Notes: a model not told the origin generated them from the letters alone. A stretch of 64,000 nucleotides of DNA from Heloderma charlesbogerti (GCA_026122225.1 JANEZZ010002883.1:26019-90018); one strand, 5' to 3'. Positions 47,395 to 60,812 are shown, counted from the stretch's first letter. Translations and numbers: made by a program.

Positions 47395-47800
47395 TATGGC
47401 TGCGAGAGCTGGACCATAAGGAAGGCTGAGCAAAGGAAGATAGATGCTTTTGAACTGTGGTGTTGGAGGAAAATCCTGAGAGTGCCTTGGACTGCTAGAA
47501 GATCAAACCAGTCCATACTCCAGGAATTAAAGCCAGACTGCTCCATTGAGGGAATAGTATTAAAGGCAAAAGTGAAGTGCTTTGGCCACATCATGAGAAG
47601 ACAGAATGCCCTGGAGAAGATGCTGATGCTAGGGAAAGTGGAAGGCAAAAGGAAGAGGGGGCGACCAAGGGCAAGATGGATGGATGCTATTCTGGAGGTG
47701 ACGAACTCGACCTTGGGGGAGCTGGGGGTGGCGATGGCCGACAGCGTGGGATGGTCCATTAAGTCACCAAGAGTCGGAAGTGACTGACCGAAAAAACAAC
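47395..47800 (+). mobile_element. RTE-BovB LINE, C-terminal region, older copy
   Basis: Open from YGCESWTIRKAEQRKIDAFE through RVPWTARRSNQSIL and FGHIMRRQNALEKMLMLGK to a stop at 47785-47787, followed by 'gtcggaagtgactgac' and an A-rich tail. This is the tail of the BovB reverse transcriptase and extends further 5' than the copies at 1126 and 4945. It differs from them considerably, so it is another subfamily or an older insertion. Confidence 0.82.
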
Positions 47801-47869
47801 AAACAGTTAAAAGTAACCCAGTCAAAGTTTATTCGTTGCTCAGAAAGGGAGTCTCAAGCTGTTACATTT

Positions 47870-47872
47870 CAT

Positions 47873-47915
<43 letters not shown>

Positions 47916-48131
47916 TTGTACTTATACCCTGCCTTTTTTCCTCTTCCAAGGAACCCAAGGTGGCTTACATTATCCTCCTCCTCCCCAAATTATCCTCACA
48001 ACAACCCTGTGAGGTGGGTTGGGCTGAGAGAGTGTGACTGGCACAAAGTCACCCAGTGAGCTTTCATGTCCCAGTGGGCCCTAGAACCTGGGTCTCCCAT
48101 CTCCCAGTCCAACACTCTTGCCACTACACGA
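47870..48131 (-). repeat. (TTTA)n followed by a tRNA-related SINE-like repeat
   Basis: 47870-47918 is a pure TTTA run. 47919-48131 has 'atataccctgcctttttt'-like text, then 'ctgtgaggtgggttgggctga' and 'aacctgggtctcccat', typical of a MIR/CORE-type SINE common in reptiles, read on the minus strand with the A-rich tail as (TTTA)n. Family naming is from text resemblance only. Confidence 0.5.
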
Positions 48132-48156
48132 TCTCACATCTCACAAAATGGCCTTT

Positions 48157-48735
48157 TAGGGATGTGCGAAAGTCACTTACCTTTCGCGGATTATGCTGAT
48201 GGTGTGGGGGGAGGCATTCCCTCCCTCCCTGCAGAATCCTCACCAGTGGGGGAGGCGATCCATTCCTCCCCCCCCCAGAATCATCCGCGGCCGGCTGTGC
48301 TCCGCAGCCGCTCCGCGGAGCAGCCGGCCAGGCCCAGCCAGGCCACAGCCGTCCGCAGCCGGATTTCTGGCCATGGAGGGCCCTGGGGGGGGGAAGTGTA
48401 TGCAAATGGCCAATTGCGTACACAGTCTTGCTTTTTTTAAAACCCACCCAGCCATGATAGGCTATGTAAAGTTTTATGTAGCCCATCACGTCGTTTTCTT
48501 TCTTTTTTTTTTACAAGAGTAGAAATGGCGGCGGCAGCCAGTCGGACGACCACCCCTGCCACCACCGCAGCTGCCGTCAGAGTAGCCGCCGCCCGGAAGA
48601 TCCCCCCCATGTAAGTCTCGTACCAGGGGGGATCCGCGGTGGGGTGGCAGGCCGTTCCCCCACGGTGTTCGGGCGGCTGAATGCACTGGCATTCGGCCTC
48701 ACTGAGATCCGTGGCGGAATTCTCTGACATCCCTA
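48157..48735. mobile_element. Palindrome-family element (copy 13)
   Basis: Left TAGGGATGTGCGAAAG, right GAATTCTCTGACATCCCTA, the normal combination of two end types. It has a TGATAGGCTATGTAA hairpin near 48453-48489. A donor-like CTTACC reversed is at 48176, and TGTAAGTCTC is near 48610. Flanks TGGCCTTT and CTTTATAT do not match, so one flank may be altered. Confidence 0.78.
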
Positions 48736-49109
48736 CTTTATATACGGCACTCCACACATTACTACCATGCCTAGACATCAAATGCTTACTGGTAACAGCA
48801 ACCAGTACCTGAACCATGAGTCCCAGCATACCTCATGCCACCGCACCAATTCTACCCCTCCAGCCCTAGAGAAGGAGCTTTGTGGCCCAGCCAGGATGAT
48901 TCCACCCCGCCTCAAGAAGCTTGCATATGCAGGCAGCCCCTTGGCTCTGGGAGTCAACAAAGCTCTGGCCAGCCTTGCATCCATCAACATCTGAAACCAG
49001 CCCAGGCACGGGAGGCAGGCTGCGCCCTTTGCCCTGCGTCCTGCAACCAACCTCGACAGGTTTGATATCGGCATCTGTGTTAAGGGTTGTGACGCCTTCC
49101 TTTTCAAGT

Positions 49110-49470
49110 GTGAATTGTCAACTCTTTGCTGCCATGGAAGAAAGTTTTCACTACCACCACCCTTGGTTCCCATTCTCATCTGCAACATTGTCACCGATGG
49201 CTCCATTCTGGGCAAGAAATTCCTGAAGTACGTTCACAAGTACAGCAGTACACTAGGCCTTGCTTCCTGGTATGCACCCCTCAAGATTGTACAGCCACGA
49301 TCTCCCAATCCATTTGTGTTCAGAGTGCAAGGGTCACTTTGCCGTCCAATGAGCACTGTGTGGTCAGATGCGCCTCCAAGCTATGGCCAGCTGTACATCC
49401 TTGACACCGATGAGGCCACTATGGCTCTACAGCACACTGGGCTGCACCTTGCTGGAGTCACTCACTAACC
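49110..49470 (+). mobile_element. Helitron remnant, helitron-like (Rep region) domain
   Basis: Translation of 49115-49468 reads ILICNIVTDGSILGKKFLKY, NPFVFRVQGSLCRP and YGQLYILDTDEATMALQH, the conserved run of Helitron proteins between the zinc finger and Rep motifs (F-R-I-x-G-x-x-x-H; YGQLYILD). The frame is open over 117 codons but isolated. It is a decayed rolling-circle transposon. Confidence 0.65.
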
Positions 49471-49599
49471 TGCTACTCAATGTTTACCCATGAGCTACTG
49501 AGAACTGGCATGTCAATGAAGTCCTTGAGCATGAGAACATCTGCTATACCTATGGACGTATCATTGTGCTTCCATCATGATGGCAGAATAATGAAGTTT

Positions 49600-49865
49600 A
49601 TGGCTCAATGTTCCCCATGTCTCTGAAATTGCTTCTGTGTTGTTCGCTTGGATGGCTTTCCTCTTTTCCTCTTGCTGATGGTTGTCTGCAAACACCTCTC
49701 TTCTGCCATGGACAACACTATGTTGTCATGAGTTGTGTGCGATCATTGGTAAACCTTAAGAATCAAGTGACTGATGGACCAGAACAAGGACGTTACAGGG
49801 GCATCCCTGGAGTCGATACCAAGAACATTGTATTTAAGGAAGTTTTGAAAAGTTCAAAGATGTAA
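49600..49865 (+). mobile_element. Helitron remnant, last helicase motif
   Basis: Reads TPLFCHGQHYVVMSCVRSLV, then VTDGPEQGRYRGIPG and NIVFKEVLKS, matching the final helicase motif of Helitrons (HGQLYVA.SRVRS) and the tail after it. The short distance from the piece at 49110-49470 shows that most of the helicase was deleted. The A-B spacer carries the same end piece. Confidence 0.7.
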
Positions 49866-50040
49866 CACTTGGAATGTTTCAAATCATAAAGTTAGTTACC
49901 TTAAATTTATCTTTACATTAAATTTTTCTGTGCAAACTGGGTTCATAACTAACCAGTTTGTTGAATATGATTTACTATGTCCCAAACAAAGATTCTGCAC
50001 ATTTCTGATGAGCTCACTGGAAGTACTAGTAGGGGGAGAT

Positions 50041-50920
50041 CTTTCTGTTGTATGGCGACCACCATTCGTTCTTGGATCACTGGTCATGCTGGCCTATCCA
50101 GCACAAGAAGTGCAATTGGGAGGGCTGGCAATGGGGGCAGGGCTGGGAAACGCCCCCACGTAGTGTGCGCCTTCATGCGCATAAGGAATGGGGAAGATGT
50201 GGCCCTCTTGAAGTTCTCGGACTGCAACGCCCATCATTTTTCCCCATGGGCTAGACCAGTTCGGGCTGCTGAACATGCAGTCCAGTGCTATCTGGAGGGC
50301 AGCACATTCCCAAACACTGTTATACATCCGAAGAGATTCTCTTGCTCTTCGCTCTTTTGTGTGAGTTTTTTGCATACAGGCCAGGCCAGGCTCAAATTTC
50401 CCCCTTGCCAACCAGAAGATGGAACTGCCTGTGTGACTTCTCACAAACTTGTTTTTCCCCAATTCTGCACCTCGCCTCGAGGCACTCAGAGAATTCATGA
50501 AGTTGCAGCTGTGAACCTCCCCCTGATCATTATCAAAAACATAGTGACCTATTCTGAGTCTTGCCAAAGCTCAAGAGATGTTTTGCCTTTTGTTTTCCTT
50601 GGAGACCAATGATGTAAACATCAGAATGAAAGGCAGCTCCAGGAACCCTCTTGCACCATGCCTGAAAAGCTTGGTGCATAAAAGATCTCCTGTGCTCCCA
50701 AGAGCCTGGGCTCAGATTTAGACAGGCCGAGATGGCCATCCCTGTGGGGTAGTTTAGTACAGCACCTCCCATCGCTGCCTATGGCTCAGAATTGGATGTC
50801 ATTGTAAAGACACTGCAGCCTCGATCTCGCAAGACTATTCTCATATCTCCTGATTAGCTGGCTGTGGAGGTGAAAGGAACAGTCACAAAGGAGGAACAGA
50901 AGGAGGGAGGCAAAGCCAGA
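50041..50920 (+). other. Upstream region of receptor C
   Basis: Parallel to 18844-19663. It contains the same inverted-repeat type interspersed repeat (50192-50320, 'caacgcccatcat') and ATAAAAGA at 50678-50685. The palindrome-family element at 18306-18843 is absent here, so that insertion came after duplication or was lost. Confidence 0.6.
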
Positions 50921-51138
50921 ATGATCTCTTTGCTGCTGCTTCTGTTGCTCCTGCTTCCTTATGCAGCCGGTCAAATGCAGGAGACAGACTGCTTGACCAC
51001 TCTGAACAAAGAGCAAGAATTAGGATCTTATTATTACCGGCCAGGAGACTACCTCATCAGCGGAGTCCTGTCTTCACAGTATTTCTTTTGCAACAAACCA
51101 TACGTTTTCTCTGAGTCCCCTTTAACCAGGGTTGTCAC
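50921..51138 (+). CDS. Receptor C exon 1 (signal peptide)
   Basis: ATG at 50921 begins [33 protein letters not shown] and [12 protein letters not shown] follow. Donor GTAAGT, phase 2, same length as in B. An upstream in-frame ATG at 50864 is present, as in B, and is less likely because it would bury the signal peptide. Confidence 0.92.
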
Positions 51139-54100
51139 GTAAGTGATGCTGATGATGTACTGCTTCCAAACCCGCACTCCGGTTGTCCCCATTTACGAGA
51201 GACTGTCCATCTTTTCTGGTATCTCTGGTCATCCCTGATAAATTGCTCTCCTGACTTTTGCCACTCTGTCCTTTTTGAAGAAGAATTCGGAGCTTCATTA
51301 AAGTGAAAGCATCATTTAGTTCAGTCTGCTCATGTATGACTAGATCCATGGGGTTCCCTTGCATGGTTTCAGCCAAAAGAACCAGCAGCCTCTTTGATAG
51401 TAAATGTTGTGCTAAGAAACAGGCTGGAGCTGGGGAGGTTCTTTCTTGGGAATGGTCCAAATGCAAATGTCCGCACAGAGGTTCCCTGTCTGGAATAATT
51501 ACAGGGCCATAGTTCTAAGGCTAGGCATCTTTCTTCCTCATCCACCACAGTACGTGACTGTAAATCCTACTGCACTCCGTGGGATTTACTTCTGAAGAAA
51601 CCACGTGTGTGTGTGTGTGTGCGTGTGTGTGTGTTTCTGTAATGGGCATTAGACCCATTCAAGATAAAACACAAGAGATAATATCAGGACACAGGGATAC
51701 AGTTTGTTCAGTTTAGCTCGTACAATCAGCTTAGCGCTCATACGCATGATGATTAGGAAATAATTATCCACCTCTTTGTTGAGATAGCTGACTTTTCCAA
51801 GGCAGTGAATGACCAATCTTTCCTCAGAATGCCCTGGGAAGTTAGTCAGCAGAGCATACAGCATATGGCCTCTCAAATCAGAATAAAAATTACAATGAAA
51901 GAGTCCTTGGGTCAGAGTTACAGGGACTCCTGCCTTACAAAGACACGATCTGCTTTGGAATGGAGTTTTCCAAAACCTCCCGTGAAATCCGCTGGTCAAA
52001 GGTTATGTCTTTCATGAATGAGTGCTTCATGGCCTTGTTTATTCTGAAGAGACATCAAAGAAGAGGGTGAAGTACCAGAAGTAGGCAGCATCACATGGGG
52101 TCACTGGGGGAACACGTTCTGCTGGGCAGGAGAGTAGTTCCTGTCACTCAGTATCATCAAGTCTCTGAATCAAGACTGCAGAAGCCAGTGTTGTTCCTGT
52201 GTTAGAAGAGATTCAAGCCAAACACCAGTTTAGTCATTTTGTGTTCTGTGCATAGATTCCCTATAATGGAGAAAAGTCTTCTGGGATGGCAGTGAACCAA
52301 AGCCCTTGGTTATCTTTTTGGTGATCTGTTCATTTAGGTTATTAGAGATAGGAGAATTAAGAATCTGTATAATGTGTCTCCAAATTCTGTCCGTCTATAT
52401 CCCTGTATATCAAATATACGGTGGCAGATCATCGGCACCGAGCGACGCCTCTTGGATTATTAATATGTAGATCTCTTCTTCTTCCCCCACTCCTCCCACT
52501 GAATATAACGTGGCTTAAGACTATTAACATCCTTCGTGCTATTAAGGACTAGTTAATATTCCAGACTGGCTGAGTGGCTGGTGTGGAAATTATTTTCTAT
52601 TGGAATGCAGTCTTAAAATGGGATAAAAACCTTGAAATGCCATATAGCTTTCTGAGGCATTGTATATTCTACACCTTCTTCCTTCCTAAGAGGACAAACT
52701 GTTTTACAAGAGGCACTGTACAAACAGAAGAAATGATCCTCCAAAGTAGCCCATGTAACTCTTGTGGGAAAACAATCCAGACAAAATCTGTCAAACTGCA
52801 GGAGCTCGCCTATCAAAATTAAACCTCCTAGAAAAAAGCTATTTCTGACCAGTTCTACTTCAAAATTGCCACAGGCCATCCTCAAATACACTTCTCCTCC
52901 CCTACAAAGATTCAGACTGGTCTGTTGAGGCATTTTCTCAACATAAGGAATAGAATCTACTCCCCCACCCCCAACCTCTGGTTATAAGAGAATACGATAC
53001 CCCAGTTTTCTCCTCCACAACTGGAGTGGCACAGGCAAAAAGGCGCTTGTCTTACTAGCCACCCACCTTGCTTCCTTTGGCGGGGGCTTCTGAAGTCAGA
53101 ATGCGAAAGCTGATCTCAGGGTCTGGGCAAGTGTAGATGGGAGGATACGATCCTTCAGGTAGCAAGGGGGGGTGCTGGGGGGACAGATTGAGCATTCGGG
53201 GGCACCAAGCTGAGCTGAGGGGCTGTGTTTTTTGAATATCCTGTCTGCAGTGAGCTAAGATGGCAAAAGCAAGTGTCTGTAACCCTCCTTTTAAGTTTCT
53301 ACAGGTTGTGTGACTACCGACTGGAAAAATGGTGATCCTTCCAGAAGGGTTAAGGAGTGCTTCTTTTTCAGTTTCCGCTTTGATGTTATTTCCAGGGAGT
53401 AAAAGTGAGTGGGACACAGCTGTTCTTTGAGGTGATGTTCCCGAGCCCTTAACACTTCAAATCCTGTATACACTATAAGGTCTATGTAGGTAATAATAAA
53501 AAACATTGTTATTTTTATTTATACATACTGAAACAGCATGGATAAGAGGGCACAGTTAATCTATGACATCCCCTCCCCATATTACTCACTTTTAAGTCTC
53601 TATGAGTGATATTCAGTAACAAAAGCTTGCAAAGCTAAAAAAGAAGTGATTTAAAGATAATTTTGGGCAAAGGAGAGAGTGAAGCTGAACTCAAACCATA
53701 AGTGAAATCCCTTGAAACACATAGAACTATAAAGGCAGGAAGAAGGAGCCCCGTGGACCCGTGCATGCCCATGCCCACACGGGTGCACACAGAAGACCTG
53801 AAATAAGCAATTCTTCAAAGCATTTACTTACTTTTAAATATGCCAGTCTACTTTACCATCATTTGATTGGTCAGTACATACCCACTACATGTCCCTCCAG
53901 ACATTTTTCAAAGGGATGTCAGAGAATTTCGCCACAAATCTCGGGGAGGCTGAATGCCAGCGCATTCGGCCCCCCGAAATTGGTGGCGAAATGGTCTGCC
54001 CCCTCGCCCCACCTGGGATGGGACTTACCTTTGGCGAATCTCCCTGGCGGCGGCAGCTCCAGCCACAGTTTGGCGGCGGTTCTGCAGCGGTTCAGCGCTG

Positions 54101-54785
54101 GTTCGGCGGTGGCACCGCTGCCGCCATATCCAGCAAAAAAAAAAAGCAAAAAAACATGATAGGCTATGTGAAGATTTATGTAGCCTATCACGGCTAGATT
54201 TTAAAAAAATACCGTGAGAGTCTACGCAAATGTTTACGTAGCCTATCACGGCTGAGTGAAAAACAAAAACAAAAAAATGCGCGTACGCAAATGGCGGCGC
54301 CCATGGTCACCGACATTCCCGTTCCTTATTTTGGCATGTGTAGTCTACGTAAATATTTACGTAGCCTATGGCGAAAATAAGGGGAACGTAAATAGAGTTG
54401 CGTCTAGCATTGCCATTTTGATCTCCCTCTCAAACACCAGAAAACATGGCACGATGCAGAAAACAAAATGAAAACACCCCTACAATTGTGGCTATTGACA
54501 TGCATACAAGTTAAAAAGGGTTATTTTTTAACGAAATATATATTCCACCATCCCCAACACAGGAGGAATCGGAAATAATCAATGTTTTAGACTTTAAAAA
54601 AGTGTTTTTTTTCTTCACAAACTCTGATCCAAACAAGGTCACTGAAACATAATCAAGCACCTGTAACTTTCAAAAACATTGGTGAACCCATTCTGAATGA
54701 TACCCCACCCCTGTTAGGATACTACATGACAGAATGATTGTTTTTACTGATAAGCCTTAACAAAAGAGACGTCTGTGTGTGTGTT

Positions 54786-54816
<31 letters not shown>

Positions 54817-57800
54817 CAGAGAGAGTGAGAGAAAGAGAGAGAGATTACCTATCTAAGTATAGTCAGACAGACACTTATGTCCTTGATCCTTGCAATCTGC
54901 CAACATCCCCTCTCAAGGAATGTGGTACAAATATCTCCATCTTTCCTTTCATCAGGTAAATGGATATTGAATTACCTTGCCACACAGGCATGTTTGCTGC
55001 TCCCTATGAATGTCCAAAGCATTATGTGATGATCGGCTCTACTGGGATTGAAAAAGCATGAAATAGGATTTGAGGATATAAAAGAAAGAAACTGAGATTT
55101 GTTTTTGTTCAATGGAGAGCAACAGCACAAGGCATTGCATTTAAATTTTGTTTATTTTTTGCAGTTTCCACCCTACAAGGCACTGGCACATCCTGTATTT
55201 CATGTTAGCCATTCAGGAGATCAACCGGAACCCCAGGCTCTTACCCAACATCACCCTGGGCTACAACATCTACAAGTCCTTCTTTGACGGAAGAGCCACC
55301 TCCTATGCCATGCTGCAGCTCCTTGCTGGGGGTGAAAGCAACATGCCACATTACAGCTGCAGGAGGAAGAATCACCTGCTGGCCGTCCTTGAAGGGGCTG
55401 AATCTGACCTCTCCCTCCACATTTCCTCCATGTCGAGCATCTACAAGATCCCACAGGTGTGAATGGGGAACGGACAGGAGGCCAGGTGCATAGAAAGAAG
55501 AGCTGAGCACTGCTTGGGCTCAGCTCTCGCTCTTCAGTCCCTGTGCCTCATGGGCATAATGGTTCTCTGGAGTGTGTGTTGGAGGTGAGTCATGGCAGTG
55601 GTGGAGCTCTGGGAGGGGAGGCCAGGCATCCCTGGGGGCAGGGATGGCTGGAGACCACGGAAGCTGTACTAGACATAGCCTATCATGGCAAAAAAACAGG
55701 AACGCGAAGGGCTGCAACCATAGCCACCACCATTTGCATCCGCAGGCTCTGCATGCCTGCGAATGCACCTGGCTGGCGACTCTGTGAGTCGCTGCAGAGC
55801 AAAGCCAGTTGTGTTAGGATTTCCATACCTCCCTCCCACTTGGAATCATCTTCGAAAAGGTAAGTGACTTTCGTTCATCCCTACCGACAACTGCCGAGCT
55901 CCTGAATTCTGAACTATCGCCAGCTTTCAGAGGAGCCTTGAGGGCAGCCTCACATAGAGTGCATGGCAGTAATCCAGTCTTCAGGTTATTAGCACCTCTA
56001 CCATGGTGAACAAGCTACCCCATCCAGGAGAGGCCGGAGCTGGCGAACCAGCTGAAGTTGGCAAAAGACACTCCAAGCTGCATGGGCCACGTGGGCCTGC
56101 AGGGACGATGGATGTTGGACTCCCCCCAGATCACAAACCTGATCTTTGAAGGGGAGTGCAGCCCCATCCAGAAGAGGCAATGGCCCTATCTCCTGGACTT
56201 GGGAACAAGTGACCCACAGGGCTTCCGTCCTCTTCCAAATCCCCTCATGACTACTCCCAGTGAATTCATACAGATGTTGAGCAATATTGGGGACAAGATG
56301 GTGCCCTGTGGAACCCTGTAACTCAACTGCCAAGGGGACAAGGAATGGACACCCAACATTACTCCCTCAAATCAGCCCCATAGTTTGAGTGAAACCATTG
56401 TAAGCCACGTCTACTGCTGCCCTTCCCACAGCGTCGATCCAGCAGGAAACCATGGTCCATGGTACCCAAAGCTGATGAGAGATGGAGCAGAATTAGCAGA
56501 GTGGCATTCCCCCTGTCCCTCTCTTGATCTGGATCATCCAGCAGAGCAACCAAGGCTGATTCGGTCCTGTTACCAGGTCAAAACACAAAGTGGGTTTCTT
56601 TGTTTCTCATGTGGCCCCTTCATTGCTTTAATTCTTGAATAAGGCTCCTGTGTGCTCCCCAAACAGAATCTAGAACATAGTTGGGGGCAAGGGTAAATCT
56701 ACCCTTTTCAGTTCCCTGATGCAAGGCAGCGAGCAGGTCTAACCTCCATTGACTGGTTCCTGAAGTGAATCACTCTACAGTATTTTGAATGTGTGTACAG
56801 GACCCCGGTGTTCCTCTTGGGCTGCACCACAAATGGACCTTGAGATATTTTTGAACTCCCTGTCCACATATTCTGCCTCATACTGACAGGCATTGATTTA
56901 GATACTATTTATTCATTCATTCATTCATTCATTCATTCATTTCATTTATATCCTGCCTTTTTTCCTCTTTATGGAACCCAATGAGGGGCACATAATCATC
57001 CTTCTATTTTAGCCAAAATTATTTGACCTTCATCCAGAAAACAAACTGATACGAAACTACCGTCTCTGACTTTACTTTGCTCCCTAGATCAGTTATGGCA
57101 TTGCTACTCCTGTTGCTAATGACAGAAGTCAGTTCCCTTTTGTCTACCGCATGGCCCCGAAGGAAGAAACCCAGTACCCGGGGATCGTCCAGCTGCTCCT
57201 GTTCTTCCAATGGACGTGGGTCGGTCTCTTTGCTCCAGACACTGAGAATGGGGGGAGATTCCTAGGTGCCTTGACACCCCTGATGATCAGCAGTGGAATT
57301 TGTGTCGCTTTCTCTAAAAGACTACGACGACATTTCTTAAGTTACATATTCCAGATGGACCTTTCTTTCTTGGGGAAAGAAGTGAAGGTAATTGTTTACT
57401 ATGCGGACTCCCACTATGGCTGTTTTCCGTTGATTTTGCTACAGAGAACACTCGAAAAGAAATCAACTGGGGCAAAACTCTGGATCACACCAGCTTTTCA
57501 GGACATTAACATCAACTTGTCTCTTTCACCTTCTCACTTCCATTTCCTCCACGGTTCTTTGTCCTTCATAATGAAGACTAAAATTATGACAAAATATGAG
57601 TACTATGAGCCATTGTCCTCTTCTCTGGAACTGTTTTGGGATGAAACTTTTAAGTGTTTCCGTTCAATGCATGTTTTGTCTATGAAAATTTGGACAGGTT
57701 GCAGAGAGAAAGAGAATCAGGCAACGCTGCCCCAGGAGGAGATTGAAAGAGCCCTGTCTCAGGACAGCTACGTAACTTATAGCAGCATCCAGGCTGTGGC

Positions 57801-60662
57801 CCATGCCTTACATGCTGCATATTCATCCCGACCCAAGCGGATGTTGATGGTGGGTGTTGGAGAAAGGCGGGAACATCAAAGCCTGCAGCCCTGGCAGGTA
57901 TTCCCTTTTCCTTTGGCAACACCTCCATAAAGACGCATGATAAGATGACCAAACGTGGGTTAGAGCAGATATTTGTTCCCTCTGCATGGCAGTGCAGGCA
58001 GGCAGTAGACCCTGTTTTCTGCCACCGTTACATGCTCAAGTAGCTTCCCTCCTCCCAAAATCCCTTACAAATGAAGCCCCCGGCCGATCGAGAACCATTG
58101 GTGTTGTTTTCTGAAGCACCATCAGGCTACAATCTCCTGACTTTGCAGTCAACTTAATGCTTTTGTTTTAGAAGACCCATTGGGATCCATTTCTCTGACC
58201 ACGGTCTTATGAAGTGCCCAGGGAGTTTGCAGCAATGTGCCCCCTCTTACATGTCCTCCGAATATCAGCTAGCTGTGGAGGATGGGGTATGACCAGGTTG
58301 GTGCAGGCTGTGGTAAATAGGGATGTCACAAGCACACACCTTCTTCTGAGAGGCCAGCAGACTCTCCCCACCCAGCCCCTTTGACTCCGCTCGCCGAGCT
58401 ATGTGGCGCTGAGAGTAGGGGAGTATGAAACCCCGCTTTCCTGGCTCCGCTGGGTTCCACAGGTGGGGGGAGGCGATCTGTTTCTCCCCACGGAATCCTT
58501 GACGGGCGCGAGGTGATCCATTCCTTCCCCCGGAATCCTGCCCGGTTGGCTCCGCTCTGCGGCCAGGCTGCGAAGCCACCAGCCAGGCCAACCCATAGCG
58601 GGGCCTCCAGCCCTGCCAGGCTGGTGCGGACGCAAGGGCATCCTGCATAGGGGATGTCATTTGCATTCCTACACAAGCCCGTTATAGGCTACGTAAATAT
58701 TTATGTAGCCTATCACAGCTAAAGCAGGGGTGCAAATGGCGTAGGGGATGCTATTTGCATCCCTGCTTTAGCCATGATAGGTTACATCAATATTTACGTA
58801 TCCTATGATGGCTAAAGCCAGAACGCAAATGGTGTAGGGGAAGAAATTCGCAACCCTGCTTTAGCCGTGATAGGCTACGTAAATATATACGTTCCCTATC
58901 ACGGGCTGGCATAGGGACGCAAATGGCTGCTGCCACGACAGCCGGCATTTGTGACTGCAGCAGCCCGCCACACATCGGAGCCATCGCCAGAACCGGAGCA
59001 GCAGCCAGGTAGGCTCTGTTTCACGGGGCTGTCGTGGGGTGGAGGGGTGTGGGGCTCCGTTCCACCATGGATTCTAGGGGTCCAAATGCACTGCAATTTG
59101 CCCCCCTGGGATCCATGATGGAATTCTCTAACGTCCCTAGCTGACAGAGCTGGGCGCTAAGCAGCTGGGAACGGCCCCGAGTTCTCGCCACACGCACCCC
59201 AACCATTCTCACTCTCTCCTCCTTGCAAGGGGGAGGTGGCATGTGTGGGTGGGGTATATACAGCACTGAGGCCTCATCTTGCCCTGTCGGCTGTCAAGGA
59301 AGCCCTTACCAGCTGGCATTGCCTGGATGAGGCCTCAGCACACCACCCTCTCTAGCCATCTTCTCCTTGCAAAGAGACGATGGTAATTTGGGATGTACGA
59401 AAGTCACTTACTTGTTTGCGGATTATGCTGTTGCTGGGGAGGAGGCGCTCCGTCCCTCCCTGCAAAATTCTGGCCGGGGGGGGAGGCGCTCCATCCCTCC
59501 CCTCCCCCGAATCCTGGCCGGCCGGCTCTGCTCCGCGTTCCCCTTATTTTTGCCATAGTCTACATAAACGTTTACGTAGACTAAGATGAGCCAAAATAAG
59601 GAACGCAAATGGCGGCGCCCATGGACGCGCGTGTTGTTTTTTTCATCAGCCGTGATAGGCTATGTAAACATTTACATAGCCTATTACAGTGTTTTGTAAA
59701 ATTTAGCCATGATAGGCTATGTAAATCTTTACATAGCCTATCACGTTTTTGTTGTTTTTTTAACTTGGAAATGGTGGCAGTGGCGGCGGCAGCCGGTCGG
59801 AAGACTGGCCTCTGCAGCCGCCGCCACCGCACCGCTGCCAGAGTCACCATCGCCAGGAAGATCTGCCCCAGGTCAGTCCCATCCCGGGGTGAGGCAGGGG
59901 GCTGTTCTGCCACTGATTTCGGGGGGCCGCATGCGCTGGCATTCGGCCTTCCGTGATCAATGGCGGAACTTTCAAACAACCCTAGGATGGTTCGCTTGCT
60001 GGGCCCATGTGTGCTGAGGACTCCAGCAGTTAACCCCTGTGGAGGTGGGTGGGGCAGCTCACTTGGATGACCTTGTGAGGCAAGCTGGGAGGCTGGGTGG
60101 GGGTCCCTTGGACCTCCCCCATGCCTTGGACAGAGGTGAGTCCATCCATCCCTAGTGGAGAATGCATCCCGATGTGAGGGGGTAGTGCCAGCTGTTCCTA
60201 AGGGAGCAGTAGTGTGACCATTTATTTGGAAACATTGTCTGGACTCTATGGTTTTGGATAAGGCTGTGCCCATCTTCGGACTGAATCCCGAATAACTAAG
60301 CAAAGTGGGCTGCTTTGGAGGTGCCTTGTCATGATCCGAAGTGGATCAGAACAGCTCCAAACCACCCCGAAGTGAATCAGCTCATCGCCAAGGCTCCTCA
60401 GTTCCACTTGGATCTTCAGAGGCATTCTGATGCCTTCTGAAGCACAGACAGCCCATCCCCAAAAGGTAGCAACTTGCAAAAGATATGGGAGGGGGAGAGG
60501 AGGGGGAGGCGGGAGGGGAAATGGTGAGCCTTGGTGAATGGCATCTCCAATTGCCAAATAAGGGCAGAGTTTAACCCAGCAGTCTCCAAACAGTGACAGT
60601 GGTGGAGGAGGGGGGCAGAATTGGAGTGGACTCATTGGAGAGTTCAGTCTGCTTTCATTTCA

Positions 60663-60701
<39 letters not shown>

Positions 60702-60812
60702 CACTGATTAGTTGGTGGTTTTGGTTTACGGCGTGTTGTGCGTACATGGTGTGCGTGCTTGTACTTTCTTCTTCCTTCCAAATCCAACTTTTCTTTTCTT
60801 TTCTTTTCTTTC

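Larger units (their letters stand above)
48736..50040 (+). other. Spacer between receptors B and C with Helitron remnants
   Basis: 48780-49060 and 49600-49760 are shared with the A-B spacer (17481-18300). Two Helitron pieces lie inside (listed separately). No intact gene is seen. Confidence 0.65.
55457..57087 (+). other. Receptor C intron 2
   Basis: Contains a palindrome-family fragment (55672-55883), the L2/L3-like LINE remnant (55884-56600) and an (ATTC)n run near 56909-56945. It ends CTCCCTAG. Confidence 0.7.

Noticed and set aside
47919..48131. Possible tRNA gene in the minus-strand tRNA-like sequence
   Set aside because: Only a degenerate promoter-box-like text within a SINE-type repeat is seen. 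No complete cloverleaf can be drawn.
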